DNA of 64,000 nucleotides from Sinonovacula constricta (taxonomy: Eukaryota; Mollusca; Bivalvia; Cardiida; Solecurtidae), in the NCBI GenBank assembly GCA_007844125.1, contig CM017564.1, positions 16,418,362-16,482,361 of the forward strand, written 5' to 3'. The position numbers and the translations under genes are program-made. Shown here one piece after another: positions 48,901 through 58,065 of this stretch. Numbering within the stretch: the stretch's first letter is position 1; every line of letters starts with the position of its first letter. The notes beneath the pieces were generated by a model. It ran no database searches and was not told the DNA's origin. It saw only the letters and a program-made list of their open reading frames with translations.

Positions 48901-50305
48901 TCTCAGTTACAAGGATGTCGACGTGAATCCTGACCTAAGTGTGGCGCAAAAGAAGGCAGTCGTCGCAATACTGGAGGAGTATGCCGAAATATTTACGGAT
49001 AAGCCAGGTGCTACAGATTTAATTGAACATAGAATCACCGTCACAACAAAGGATCCAGTCAGGGTTAAACAATACCCAATACCATACGCCAAAAGAGACG
49101 AAGTTGATAAGGAGATAGAGACTATGCTGGAGTTGGGAATCATAGAGCCTGCTGTGTCGGAATATAATTCGCCTATAGTCTTGGTCAAGAAGAAAGATGG
49201 CACATTGAGGTTTTGCGTAGACTACAGAAGACTTAATGCAATAACAAAGTTTGACACAGAACCAATGTCAAGCCAAGAGGACATTGTAGCAAATGTAGCA
49301 AACAAGAACTTCTTCACGAAGGTAGACTTGAGTAAAGGGTATTGGCAGGTTCCAGTTGATGCCGAATCACGGCACATGACAGCGTTTTCTACTCAAAAAG
49401 GGTCCTACCAGTTTGTCAAAATGCCTTTCGGGCTGATGAATTCCGGAGCCACGTTCAATCGGCTGATGAGAAAACTCCTTGCCGGATGTCAAAATGTAGA
49501 TAGTTATATTGATGACATACTGGGGCACACGACAACGTGGGAAGGGCATATAGAAATGCTTCGAGAGCTCTTTTCAAGGATCAGGGATGCTGGTTTGACA
49601 GTCAAGCCATCAAAGTGCCAAATCGGTTATTCAAAGGTTGGTTTTTTGGGGCATATCATAGGAAACGGTGTATTAAGGATGGAAGATGAGAAGTTAAACA
49701 AGGTAAGAAATGCAAGGAGACCCGAAACCAAGAAGCAAGTTAGGGCTTTCTTAGGACTGGCCGGCTTCTACAGAAAATTCATCCCCTCCTTTGGAGAAGT
49801 GGCGGCGCCTCTGACTGATCTGGTGAAAAAGGGACACCCTAACAAAGTCCAATGGAAAGAAGAACACGAAAGGGCCTTCACAAGACTTAAAACTGAACTG
49901 ACACAATCACCAATTCTCAGAATGCCCGACTTTGGGAAGAAATTTGTTTTACAGACAGATGCGTCGGACACCGGCATAGGGGCAGCTCTTATGCAAAAGT
50001 TCGATGACGGCCTTTTTCCCATTGCCTACGCCAGCAAAAAATTGTTACCTCGTGAAATGAACTACTCAGTCATTGAGCGAGAGTGTCTTGCCATTGTCTT
50101 TGGAATTCGGAAATTCCAGAAGTATCTTTACGGGAAGGACTTCATCGTTCAAACTGACCATGCACCTTTGTCTTACATTAACAAGTGCAAGGTTGAAAGC
50201 AGCAGGATCATGAGATGGGCTCTATTTTTGCAAAACTACAGCTTCACCATAGAAGCGATAAAGGGATCAGAAAACGCGTGTGCAGATTATTTGAGCAGAC
50301 AGTAA
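45923..50305 (+). CDS. Gag-Pol polyprotein of element 1 (1460 aa; PR-INT-RT-RH order)
   Basis: A single frame encodes all structural and enzymatic functions for reverse transcription and integration. Residues about 20-95 form a charged coiled coil and about 100-260 are Gag capsid-like. A CCHC zinc knuckle (CFICHRVGHFAADC) lies at 296-309. A protease-like DSG at 405-407 stands in place of the common DTG. The integrase zinc module has H597, a second His and a CxxC near 631, followed by the integrase core D667, D727, E763 (D-59-D-35-E) and a GPY/F-type tail (LLLQWKGPYEVVEV) near 895. RT follows, with FCVDYRRLNAI and the YIDD active site at 1195-1198, and then RNase H with its first Asp at 1346 (LQTDASDTGIG); the frame ends at ADYLSRQ. 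In ordinary Ty3/gypsy elements integrase is last. Here no coding sequence follows RNase H. No frameshift or stop separates gag from pol, so the Gag:Pol ratio must be set in another way. Confidence 0.95.
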   Translation: MEIENYLTAGERLGLAGAELQEYVQKLQQEAEERRERANKREMERALIEREKHEFDAKIRSQEQEREIEILRLKAEAGSREKAQIHEQIRSARPKLPKFDELRDDIDAYIERFETFAVSQKWEEDTWALSLSALLTGRGLEVYSSMPRDQINNYKELKRAVLRRYQFTEEGYRVRFRQSRPTNEETVFQFVARLKRYFSRWTEMVEIENTFEALADLLIREQFIQCCSKDLALFLKERTPKSVDDMRELAEQYIEAHGGSICKSGVSSSTVIKTQQRQDDCRTLTPQRSAKEKKRCFICHRVGHFAADCRSGDNKKHYKNDANSWRSENREQRVGDRQRSGQKISAMSVLANIQDNTEDGKLKLGNGGSLKIVSGLCMLENLRGKRRLELDTGFVGSQKVQCMRDSGCEMSAVRREFVRDDQWTGKEYAMIMIDGTVKIVPEAKIQVDTPYYKGELEVMAPESLICQLIIGNEQGFGRVKNKEKSKQVDETISAAVVTRAQAEKQSQPSQALRVPIAVENDMNVEELKKLQKEDSSLKHLWDFVEEGKIMYQEKGSQYSYKIIKDVLYRTYQDKNKQEIKQIVVPETKRLEVMRLAHESIVGGHLSAKKTSDRIMSSFHWPGITADVQRFCRSCDICQKTTPKGRVTKVPLGEHPVIDTPFKRVAVDLIGPISPVSDKGHRYILTVVDYATRYPEAVALRNIDSECVAEALLEVFSRVGFPDEILSDRGAQFTSDLMKEVSRLVSMRQLFTTPYNPKCNGLCERMNGVLKSMLKKMCQEKPKDWDRYLAAVMFAYREVPQASTGFSPFELLYGRTVKGPMQILKAIWSSEESETEPRNTYAYIIDLRSRLEKTCQIARENLYEAQGSYKHHYDKKTRPRSLQIGDKVLVLLPTDNNKLLLQWKGPYEVVEVINRMDYKVKVGKKINTYHINLLKKYEERTEMKRPEKKKGDSNSQVSDAVSCHVAVIDSEMSEEVGAVDDESLLEMPEFESSNLSYKDVDVNPDLSVAQKKAVVAILEEYAEIFTDKPGATDLIEHRITVTTKDPVRVKQYPIPYAKRDEVDKEIETMLELGIIEPAVSEYNSPIVLVKKKDGTLRFCVDYRRLNAITKFDTEPMSSQEDIVANVANKNFFTKVDLSKGYWQVPVDAESRHMTAFSTQKGSYQFVKMPFGLMNSGATFNRLMRKLLAGCQNVDSYIDDILGHTTTWEGHIEMLRELFSRIRDAGLTVKPSKCQIGYSKVGFLGHIIGNGVLRMEDEKLNKVRNARRPETKKQVRAFLGLAGFYRKFIPSFGEVAAPLTDLVKKGHPNKVQWKEEHERAFTRLKTELTQSPILRMPDFGKKFVLQTDASDTGIGAALMQKFDDGLFPIAYASKKLLPREMNYSVIERECLAIVFGIRKFQKYLYGKDFIVQTDHAPLSYINKCKVESSRIMRWALFLQNYSFTIEAIKGSENACADYLSRQ

Positions 50306-50346
50306 CTAAATTTTCTGTGTTTTTGAGAAAAACATAAATGTTTTCT

Positions 50347-50357
50347 GAAAGTGGGGG
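50347..50357 (+). other. Polypurine tract of element 1
   Basis: GAAAGTGGGGG, followed by CATAT and the 3' LTR at 50363. Expected site for plus-strand priming; it contains one T. Confidence 0.7.
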
Positions 50358-50362
50358 CATAT

Positions 50363-51086
50363 TGTCAGAAAATTGTAGTTTTACGCAAATAAGGAATTGT
50401 ATCTGCTAAAGACTATATTAATACTTAATATCAGCGCATGAAAACATACATATAACTATGTATCAGCGCATCTTTTCAAAGAGCAATGAGAGCGCTTTCG
50501 CAGGTAGACACAGCAGACATTTTCAACACCTCAGCTGTGGTCTGTTGTTTTATCTCATACCAGAGTATCGCGTTTCAGCTGCATCGCCTCAGAATGTAGA
50601 TTAGAGTGGTTTTGGTCAGTTGGTTAGAGGGCTTAGCGAGCCATGTACATTTTGCGCTAGTCATTGTAGAATAAAGTTTAATATTGATTTTATAGTCGTT
50701 GATTTAGTGTTAAAGAGATTTCTTAGTTGTCATTTACTTCACAATCATCGCCATTTTTCATCATGTTAAATAGAATTCATGTTGTTTGGTTTCATGTTTA
50801 ATCATACATCGTTTTTCTCATGTTTATATTAGTTGTAGTTGGTTTTTAGTAGTTTGTACATATTGTAGAGCACTTAATGTCGAGCACATGTTTGTAAATA
50901 TTACGCTTATCTAAACCCCTAGAACCCAATGCCGGGCATCATTTTATTTTCATTGTAACCGTAGTCATATGAAGCAAAGTCACTGACACCTTAGTGCCAG
51001 GACCGGTTTTTAAGTCAAGGTTGTGTCAAGAGCGGTAGATTCGAACATAATAGTTCAAGAGCAATCTGCCCGAGCACATCCTGACA
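50363..51086 (+). repeat. 3' LTR of element 1 (724 bp)
   Basis: Near-identical to 45129-45855; AATAAA at 50670-50675; ends CTGACA, followed by the ATGTG target duplication (51087-51091). Confidence 0.95.
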
Positions 51087-51361
51087 ATGTGGCCGTGCGT
51101 CTTCAGTTCTCTGTTTTTTTGGAGGTGTTCCCTCTGGCGAAGTTTCTGGGCTGCTGTAAGTAAAGGTGGGTATGAAGAATATTTTCCTCACAGCGGGATC
51201 GTTTGTGGCTCCTCCCCCCATGGAAGTAACTGTGCAGTGTGGTAACAATTCCTCGAATAAGCTGGATACCATTGCTCGTCCCCGTGCATTTGACATATTG
51301 TGTATGAAGCCCATGGCAATCTTCTTCTTTAAATGCTCTAAACTTGTGTTTTTTTCAAACT
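51087..51361 (-). CDS. Unidentified protein exon, 5' part, interrupted by retroelement 1
   Basis: Minus-strand exon starting after the acceptor TGTTTTGTTTCAG (AG at 51363-51362), in phase with two leading bases. It encodes a stretch with KKKIAMGFIHNMSNARGRAM, then SMGGGATNDPAVRKIFFIPT and a Ser/Pro/Lys-rich linker, and runs to the insertion point. The frame matches the 44740-45128 part across the insertion. With the element present, translation of the exon would enter the antisense LTR and stop soon after. Family unknown to me. Confidence 0.6.
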
Positions 51362-51451
51362 CTGAAACAAAACATGTAATTTATTAATTAGTGTAGTATT
51401 ATTTTTCCAAGTTGTGTACAAAATGGCATCCAGATCTTTTTGATTTAAAGA

Positions 51452-51567
51452 GGTTTAGAAAAAGAAGAATTGTCTGTATTTTGTTTATGTTTAATCACAG
51501 AATACACCCACACATTACAATTTTTAGATGAGCCCTTGGCCTTCAGAGACCCCAAGGGGTCCCTAAT
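51452..51567. repeat. 116-bp direct repeat, copy 1
   Basis: Begins GGTTTAGAAAAAGAAGAATT and ends GGGGTCCCTAAT; identical, as far as I can see, to 52325-52440. The sequence between (51568-52324) is noncoding apart from a 32-bp GC-richer stretch near 51600. Confidence 0.9.
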
Positions 51568-52324
51568 GTTATTTTCAGTAAAAAAGGGTGTATTTTGGTA
51601 GCTGGCCACAGACCCCCACCTCCACCCCTTCCCCTGGCAGACTCCTCGCTCCTGATCCCTGCTACACCACAGGTAATTACCACAGAACACATGCGAAGAA
51701 CACATGCGAATACTAGTAATCCAACTTGCAGAACGTCTCTAGTGACCAGGAGGATTTGAACCGGGGTCCCCTGTCCGACATTGTTATCAGAGCGCATGGT
51801 GTGGAAAAAGAGGCAGCATTTATAAGTGATTTGAAGGAGGATTGTTTTCCGGACGAAAAAACACCACTTTCATTCAAACATTTCATTTAATAATGTATAG
51901 TTTTCAAGATGTGCGCGTCTGCGCCAGATGATCATGGCACTCCAAGGATGAATGGGAATTTGGAATTTGGAATTTCGTTTATCGTCAATTTTCTGCCGTT
52001 ATAGGTTAAATTGTGACCAGCCAGTCGCTATTGGTGGAGGAAACAGGGGTGCCCGGAGGAAACCACCGCCTTACGCCAGGCCACTGGCAGCCTTCTCACA
52101 TAATCCAGCCGAATGGGTTCAAAACTATTCACATTTAAGAGTTTCTTCTGGATTCTAGACACTCATGCATTATCGGAAATTTTCTATAAGCGAGTCTTTT
52201 GTGTTTTATAAGCATTGGTTGAGGAGGTAGGCTACCCATAAACATTTTTGTATTCTGCTAGAGAGATTTCTCTAAACATTTCAGTATTGCTATCTAATGG
52301 GTTGACTGGAATAATTACAGCTTT

Positions 52325-52440
52325 GGTTTAGAAAAAGAAGAATTGTCTGTATTTTGTTTATGTTTAATCACAGAATACACCCACACATTACAATTTTTAG
52401 ATGAGCCCTTGGCCTTCAGAGACCCCAAGGGGTCCCTAAT
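52325..52440. repeat. 116-bp direct repeat, copy 2
   Basis: Exact second copy, 873 bp downstream of the first, same orientation. The pair could be solo ends of a small element or a segmental duplication; no TG...CA ends are evident. Confidence 0.9.
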
Positions 52441-52744
52441 ATTTACCATAATTGGAGATCCATGCGTGACTTTCATATACAGCTGTAGCATCGTTCTTCT
52501 CTCTTTTCAAACTCTCCAAGACATGGTTTTAATTCATTCAAGACGGTTCCAGTGTGATCGCTGACGTCTGCAAATGAACATGGAATGTAATTACAATAAA
52601 GCAAAGAACTGGAGGTTAACATATAGGTACTCATGACATTTTAGGGTGTTTTTCGGGTGTAACTTTTGAACCGCTGAAGATATTACAATAATGTGTTCAG
52701 GTTTAGGTGGCAGATTGATACCCTTCATAAACAAACCTTAATGT

Positions 52745-53150
52745 TTCAATTAATTTGAGTCATGGGTTCACCCTCATACCTCATCTGGATCCAGCCAAAA
52801 GTCGGTGGAACTCAACGAAACTCCTCAGATAAAAGTTTCAATTCATTTGAGCCATGGGTTCACCATGTAATAAAAACCTATCTCCTGATTGTATGGCGCT
52901 TCCGACATAAAAGACCATTAACGGTAAGACTACTGCCAGGCAATATCCTTTCAGTTTATCTGGATCCAGCCAAAAGTCTGTAGAACTGAACCCATGAACC
53001 TCAAATTAATTGGTCATATTTGAGCAATGAGTTCACCCACATACCTCATCTGGATCCAGCCAAAAGTCCGTAGAATTAATTGGTCATATTTTGGCTGGAT
53101 CCAGATGAGGTATGTGGGTGAACTCATTGCTCAAATTAATTGGTCATATT
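52745..53150. repeat. Degenerate 102-bp satellite with a perfect 45-bp inverted pair
   Basis: Diverged satellite pieces at 52745-52860, 52955-52985 and 53021-53133. The segment 53021-53065 (TGAGCAATGAGTTCACCCAC ... GCCAAAA) is exactly inverted at 53089-53133, with a 23-bp spacer containing AATTAATTGGTCATA. AAATTAATTGGTCATATT also follows the right copy in direct orientation. Confidence 0.85.
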
Positions 53151-53224
53151 ATCTGAGCGAAGCTGATAAGTTTCGATATGTGACGCCCAGATATCATTTT
53201 ATAACTAATTGAATTCAACCCACC

Positions 53225-53405
53225 ACTCGCTTCTTCAAGTGCTTCAACCTGTCCCTGTCCCCAACGTATGTTGATCCATTTGTCATCTGCATCTTCATCA
53301 TGCCTTCTGCTCAGAATGGGAAAGAATACTAGATAGTTGACGGTATTGTTTGGTGACACAAATAGATGTGCGTCAACTTCGCCTTTTACATCAACATAAG
53401 GCAAC
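53225..53405 (-). CDS. Possible exon of an unidentified host gene
   Basis: Minus-strand acceptor TTAATTTTCAG, then a frame encoding LPYVDVKGEVDAHLFVSPNN, VNYLVFFPILSRRHDEDADD and KWINIRWGQGQVEALEEASG, with a possible GT donor near 53225. The composition and regular hydrophobic pattern look like a true protein. It could belong to the same minus-strand gene as 51361-44740, but the phase relation cannot be proven. Family not recognised. Confidence 0.4.
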
Positions 53406-53490
53406 CTGAAAATTAACCCACAACAACAAGCAATTTAATCTAATTTGCTTCGACTAATATAGAGTAGAACATATATATCTTCCCATGTTT

Positions 53491-53986
53491 ATATATGTTG
53501 TGTACAAGATGTAAGTTTGTACAAATTATAATTTGTACAGGGTTTTTGTACAAGTTATAAGTTTTTTGACACCTACCTTCTTGCAACAGGAGATACAGGT
53601 TTAACTTATAAAATGTACCAGTGTAATGTTTTAAATTCAAAATAATATACGTCAACCTAACATTTAGTGCTATTCTCCTTGCCTTCTAACTGGAAATGAG
53701 GATACCTGAATGGTTTAAATTCTAATTTTATTTTTTTCCTTATACCATATTCATATCTATACAAAATCTTTGTGAGGTCTTATAATGTTTTTGCATCAAT
53801 GCTCAGTATTAGACTGTATCACGAAGTTGTGAAAAATTGACAGAAAAATGCGGAGCAAAAGACTGTGTGCTTGCATCATCCATTTTTGTTCAGCAGGTCA
53901 TAAAACACTGATAATTTGTACAAAAATTCTGTACAAATTATAATTTGTACAACATTACAACTTGTACACAACATATATATATATAT
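53491..53986. mobile_element. MITE with about 60-bp terminal inverted repeats
   Basis: The left end ATATATGTTGTGTACAAGAT is mirrored at the right end as CTTGTACACAACATATATAT. Both TIRs contain the perfect 20-bp palindrome GTACAAATTATAATTTGTAC. No transposase frame. AT-rich target; a TA duplication is possible but cannot be resolved in the TATATA flanks. Confidence 0.75.
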
Positions 53987-54006
53987 CCCATTACTTCACA
54001 TAAATC

Positions 54007-54575
54007 CAGGGGTGCGTTTTTTTATTCGAAATCGTTATCATGATTCAAGATCCGGATTTCGATTCCGCGTTTTATTTTCCGAATCAAAATCATGATTCTG
54101 AATCTGACGAATCAAAAGGCAGGCGTGATTTTTATACAAATCAAAATGGCGGAAATGCAGCAGACGCCAAATGCGGAAAGTCAAATTGGTGGTAAATACA
54201 TTATAGATCTAACAGACTTCAGCAGATGCATGAAAAATACGACTGGTTTATTTCTGAACATTTGTAAAATTGATAGATTGTACAGAAAAAAGTACTCGCA
54301 TGCTATGTAACAGTGCATTGAGTAACGGTAATACAACTTCTGAACTTCCAGTTTCTAAAACCACTTGCATTTTCATTTCATAAGATCTTTGTGTATTAAA
54401 AAATTCACAAGCAGTAGCTAAACATAAAGCAATTTCATTTGACTCCATTTTGAATATTTTAAGAAAATCATTTAATGACAAATCATGTCGTTTTTTATTC
54501 AACGAATCATGATTAAGATTTGGAAATCATGATTCAGAATCCTATTTCAGATTCACAATAAAAAACGCACCCCTG
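54007..54575. mobile_element. MITE with CAGGGGTGCG ends (hAT-like)
   Basis: 569 bp, begins CAGGGGTGCGTTTTTTTATT and ends AATAAAAAACGCACCCCTG, with several ATCATGATT boxes in each subterminal region. The CAGGGG ends resemble hAT elements, but the 8-bp flanks (CATAAATC and CTACAATT) are not a good target duplication. No transposase frame. Confidence 0.7.
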
Positions 54576-54790
54576 CTACAATTCAAGTGAATCGATATAC
54601 ATACATCAACACTAGCTTTAAGCTATCATCGATGTGAATCAAAAGTGAATCAAAATCGTTCGCCCAATGTATGCTCAACTTACATGATTGAAACCTTTAA
54701 AATGTAGCCTGCTACAATTCAAGTGAATCGATATACATACATCAACACTAGCTTTAAGCTATCATCGATGTGAATCAAAAGTGAATCAAA
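54576..54790. repeat. 136-bp tandem duplication, second copy split by a MITE
   Basis: The sequence from CTACAATTCAAGTGAATCGA to AATGTAGCCTG (54576-54711) is repeated from 54712. The second copy is interrupted at 54790 by the element 54791-55279 and resumes at 55280. Confidence 0.85.
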
Positions 54791-55279
54791 CAGGTTAGGG
54801 AAAACGACATTTTTAGCTATAATAGCTAAAATTAGCTATAGAGCTCTAATTGCTTTAAAAAAAGCTATAGTTGGATAGCTAAAAGCACAGATCCCTAGCC
54901 AGATCCAGTCCCATCTGTAGTAGGCTCAAGAAATAATATACAAGATTGGACACGAAATCAGAACATGTCTATCCAAAAAATGACCACCCCAAAACAGGGC
55001 TCCGGTACTGACCTATATCTTTGCCATCCCTCACGTTTCGAGTTATCAATATCTGCCCTGTAATCTCTTCTTCATATTGAAGTTTTAATGGTTACATGAT
55101 ATCACTTGTTGACGCTGAAAATAGCGTTTTCCCGGGAGAATTATTTCAAATTTTCTGAGCGGAAAGATATCAGATCACAAATTTGATCACAGCTTTGAAA
55201 CTACCCCAGGTGGCAATTATTTGCATATCTAATTTTAGCTATTGAAGTATTATAGCTAAAATTGTCGTTCCCTAACCTG
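54791..55279. mobile_element. 489-bp MITE with CAGGTTAGGG ends, nested in a duplicated segment
   Basis: Begins CAGGTTAGGGAAAACGACAT and ends TGTCGTTCCCTAACCTG. The subterminal AGCTATAATAGCTAAAA is also mirrored. Flanks repeat TCAAAAGTGAATCAAA (16 bp) on both sides. The undisturbed sister copy at 54640-54660 shows the presumed empty site. Confidence 0.8.
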
Positions 55280-55329
55280 TCAAAAGTGAATCAAAATCGT
55301 TCGCCCAATGTATGCTCAACTTACATGAT

Positions 55330-57060
55330 TTGAAACCTTTAAAATGTAGACCGGAAATGGCGAAAGGTATATTAGACAGTTTCGATTTTTTTTCTCGTCA
55401 GAAAAACAGGTTAGGATTTAATTCGCTATATTTTTCACGCCTGTTTGTTATGAAAGTTTCAATTTATATTTAACAATATATTTGTCGGAATATTAAAAAG
55501 GAAATCTGATCACTAAATTTATGCATTTATACGAAACTAATTTTGCACTATATCCCGTCAGATTTACCATAGCGACGTTTTTCTACAACATGGAATCAAT
55601 GTGCGGAATGTGGAAAATTCACAAAACTCTACATGGTAACTTTACATCCATACCATGCTTATACTTTGAAATGTATAAATATCTGAGTTAAAACAGCATC
55701 ACTACTAGATCTAGCATGTCTTCTTATGTTAATACTTCTGATAGAACGATTAACTTATGATAAGGGCATTTTCCGTTACTCAACGTCGCGTTGCGCATTT
55801 TACATTTCACGCTTACAGTCACAGGAATAAGCATTGAAGTCAATGGGCATTTTTAAAACCAGTAATTTTTTCATTATGAACGACTGTAACACTACGGCCT
55901 ACTACCACATGACTAAAGGCGAGACTAAAGGCGAGACAAAGGTTATAACCGTATACAACTGTTTATTTGTAACAATAAAGGCGAGATACTATTTGTACTA
56001 AGTATTCTAGATGTGGATGACTGGACAGTTGGACGGGTGAAACCTTAATAAATAAGTCACAAATCACAGAAAATCAAAAGAGTAGTTTTAACGACTAGAA
56101 CTAAATGACGAAATAAGAGGGAGAAAAATTTAACGACTAAATCATAAAATCATAGTTTGCACACGACCCGAAAACCTACCCTCTAGTATAAATTAGAAGT
56201 CAAAATCATCATCTTGGCCTTTCCCATCTACTCTCGATTCAATCAGGTCAGGAATCAGAGCACTATTCTGTGTAGGGAACAAAACTTGTTGGATTTATTT
56301 GTTGGATTTATTTAAATCAAAGATAAGTTGTTTGTTAGAATTTTGTCAGAAGTATTCTATTATGTATTGTACATGATAAGAGATATTGTTTAAATAGATT
56401 AGCTATGTTCGTTGAATTTACTGATCTGAATATTTACTTGAACAAAGAATTGTAAAACATTAGATTTAAGAATTGTGGATATGAAGTTGTGTTAAGAAAT
56501 TTTATTAAGAATTTCATGATCTAATAGAAACTCAAATTGTTATTGTTAACTTAGATGTTGATATTAATTTTAAATCCATATCATATGTTTGAAGATACTG
56601 CTATTAATTTTAGATTCACATTATATATTTGAATATGCTATTTCTGTATTGTTTGTCAACACCATTATCACGACATTATTAATAATAACCTCATATTTTA
56701 AACGTATTTGATCTTGTTTGTTTATTTCTGTCCGCATCATATAAAAGATTGTTACAGCTAATTCATCACTAAAGTTACGAACCTGTAGGTAGATAACAAA
56801 GTCGCAAAAGAAACACAACGCATGTAATTAAAGATATAAGACAAAATTATAACCACTATACGATAATGAGCAAACGATGCTGATGTAGCCGATGGTAATT
56901 AAACCGAAAAACATAATTAATTAACTATAATTAAATTAAACTAAAGACTACTAAGTCAAAAGCCGTCGGGCTACATTAGAACGTTTAATTTGGTGCCTTA
57001 TTCCCAGGATTTAGTGATGAGTACATAATTAATAATTAAAATTGTTTTTATTTGTGTAAC
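55330..57060. other. Left flank / probable 5' LTR and leader of element 2
   Basis: No gene. Part of this must be the 5' LTR of element 2, but its boundaries cannot be set because the 3' LTR is not in the window. TGGTGCCTTATTCCCAGG (56991-57008) starts with TGG and might be a primer-binding site. I cannot match it to a particular tRNA with confidence. Confidence 0.4.
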
Positions 57061-57126
57061 AGGAAACATAAGGGACGGACTTGACGCCGAGGTTTTGTGC
57101 CACGAAACAAAAGGGGACAAACAGAA

Positions 57127-57139
57127 GAAAAAGGTCAGT
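57127..57139 (+). promoter_or_regulatory. Candidate 5' splice site in element 2 leader
   Basis: GAAAAAG|GTCAGT, with the exon end at 57133, 57 nt before the gag ATG. It pairs logically with the acceptor at 62030-62031 to make a subgenomic mRNA for the third frame. Confidence 0.5.
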
Positions 57140-57189
57140 GCTTTTCTTTACCTTGGCGCCAGGAAACACACAGCTGATTTAATATAATT

Positions 57190-58065
57190 ATGGAAGAACA
57201 ACCCCCACCAATTCAACAACTTGCAGATGAGATTAGCTCGTTACACACTACATTGTCAAGTCAGTCAGCAATTAATACGATAACTCCTTTTTTCGGCGAG
57301 CCGAAAAGATTTAAGGACTGGATTAAGGAAGTAGAGAAATTTTGTTTGTTAGGTAATTGCGACGATTCTCGCAGAAAAAGAATTTTATTTCAAACGTGTA
57401 GGGGTACAGTCAGTGACTTTGTACAGAGGTTTTTGACATCAAACCCGGATAGCGGGTATGACAGATTAAAAGCCGAATTAAGACTTAGGTTCGGTGACGT
57501 AATTGATCCACAACATGCATTAAGACTGTTACGCGAAACGAAACAAAAACCGACAGAAAACGTAGTTAGTTACGCGGAACGGCTGCTATCATTAGCACAT
57601 GAAGCGACCGACGGAATGCAGGAGGGGACGAACTCACTTGAGCGAGTTATGATAGGACAATTCATTGATGGTCTAGCGTTCGACCATTTAAAATTAAAAG
57701 TAATGCGTACAAATCCGGCAACCTTCCAGGAAGCTGTAAATGTAGCACTAGGAGAACAAAATCTAAGGAAAAGATTTAGTTCCAGTAAGGGTCAAGACTA
57801 TGGCAGAAATTTAGAAGCCGATATAGGGGGACCGGAACCCATGGACATTGATCACGCCCGACCAACGCGTCGTTGTGCTAGGTGCGGTAGGAAAAATCAC
57901 CAGACGCGCGATTGTAGAACCACAGTACACGAGGTCACGCATAGGCCGACACCGGTCGTATCAAATTCCGACAGACAAAGACAAACACATCCGACTAAGT
58001 TATGTTGGCAGTGCGGATCTGCAAAACATTTTAGGCGTAACTGCCCGAAGGCACGTTTAAACTAA
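57190..58065 (+). CDS. gag: Gag of element 2 (291 aa, two zinc knuckles)
   Basis: Structural protein that packages element RNA. Residues about 35-190 show a capsid-like helical pattern (PFFGEPKRFKDWIKEVEKF ... ENVVSYAERLLSLAHEAT). Two CCHC knuckles with C-x2-C-x4-H-x4-C spacing follow: CARCGRKNHQTRDC (229-242) and CWQCGSAKHFRRNC (272-285). The frame ends at TAA 58063-58065, directly after the slippery heptamer. The start is the first ATG after the leader. No disruption is seen. Confidence 0.93.
   Translation: MEEQPPPIQQLADEISSLHTTLSSQSAINTITPFFGEPKRFKDWIKEVEKFCLLGNCDDSRRKRILFQTCRGTVSDFVQRFLTSNPDSGYDRLKAELRLRFGDVIDPQHALRLLRETKQKPTENVVSYAERLLSLAHEATDGMQEGTNSLERVMIGQFIDGLAFDHLKLKVMRTNPATFQEAVNVALGEQNLRKRFSSSKGQDYGRNLEADIGGPEPMDIDHARPTRRCARCGRKNHQTRDCRTTVHEVTHRPTPVVSNSDRQRQTHPTKLCWQCGSAKHFRRNCPKARLN

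Larger units (their letters stand above)
45129..51086 (+). mobile_element. Complete young Ty3/gypsy-type LTR retrotransposon with integrase before RT (element 1)
   Basis: A 5958-bp element bounded by direct LTRs (45129-45855 and 50363-51086) with TGTCAG...CTGACA ends and a 5-bp target duplication. In order it has a primer-binding site for tRNA-Pro, one intact gag-pol frame (45923-50305) and a polypurine tract before the 3' LTR. The two LTRs differ by a 3-bp indel and one substitution that I can find, so insertion was recent. All catalytic residues visible in protease, integrase, RT and RNase H are intact, so it may be autonomous. Pol order is PR-INT-RT-RH, which for a Ty3/gypsy-like RT is the Gmr1-type arrangement. 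It sits inside a host coding exon on the opposite strand. Confidence 0.95.

Noticed and set aside
54092..54502. Short open frames inside the CAGGGGTGCG MITE
   Set aside because: Under 85 codons, on both strands, and no transposase motif.
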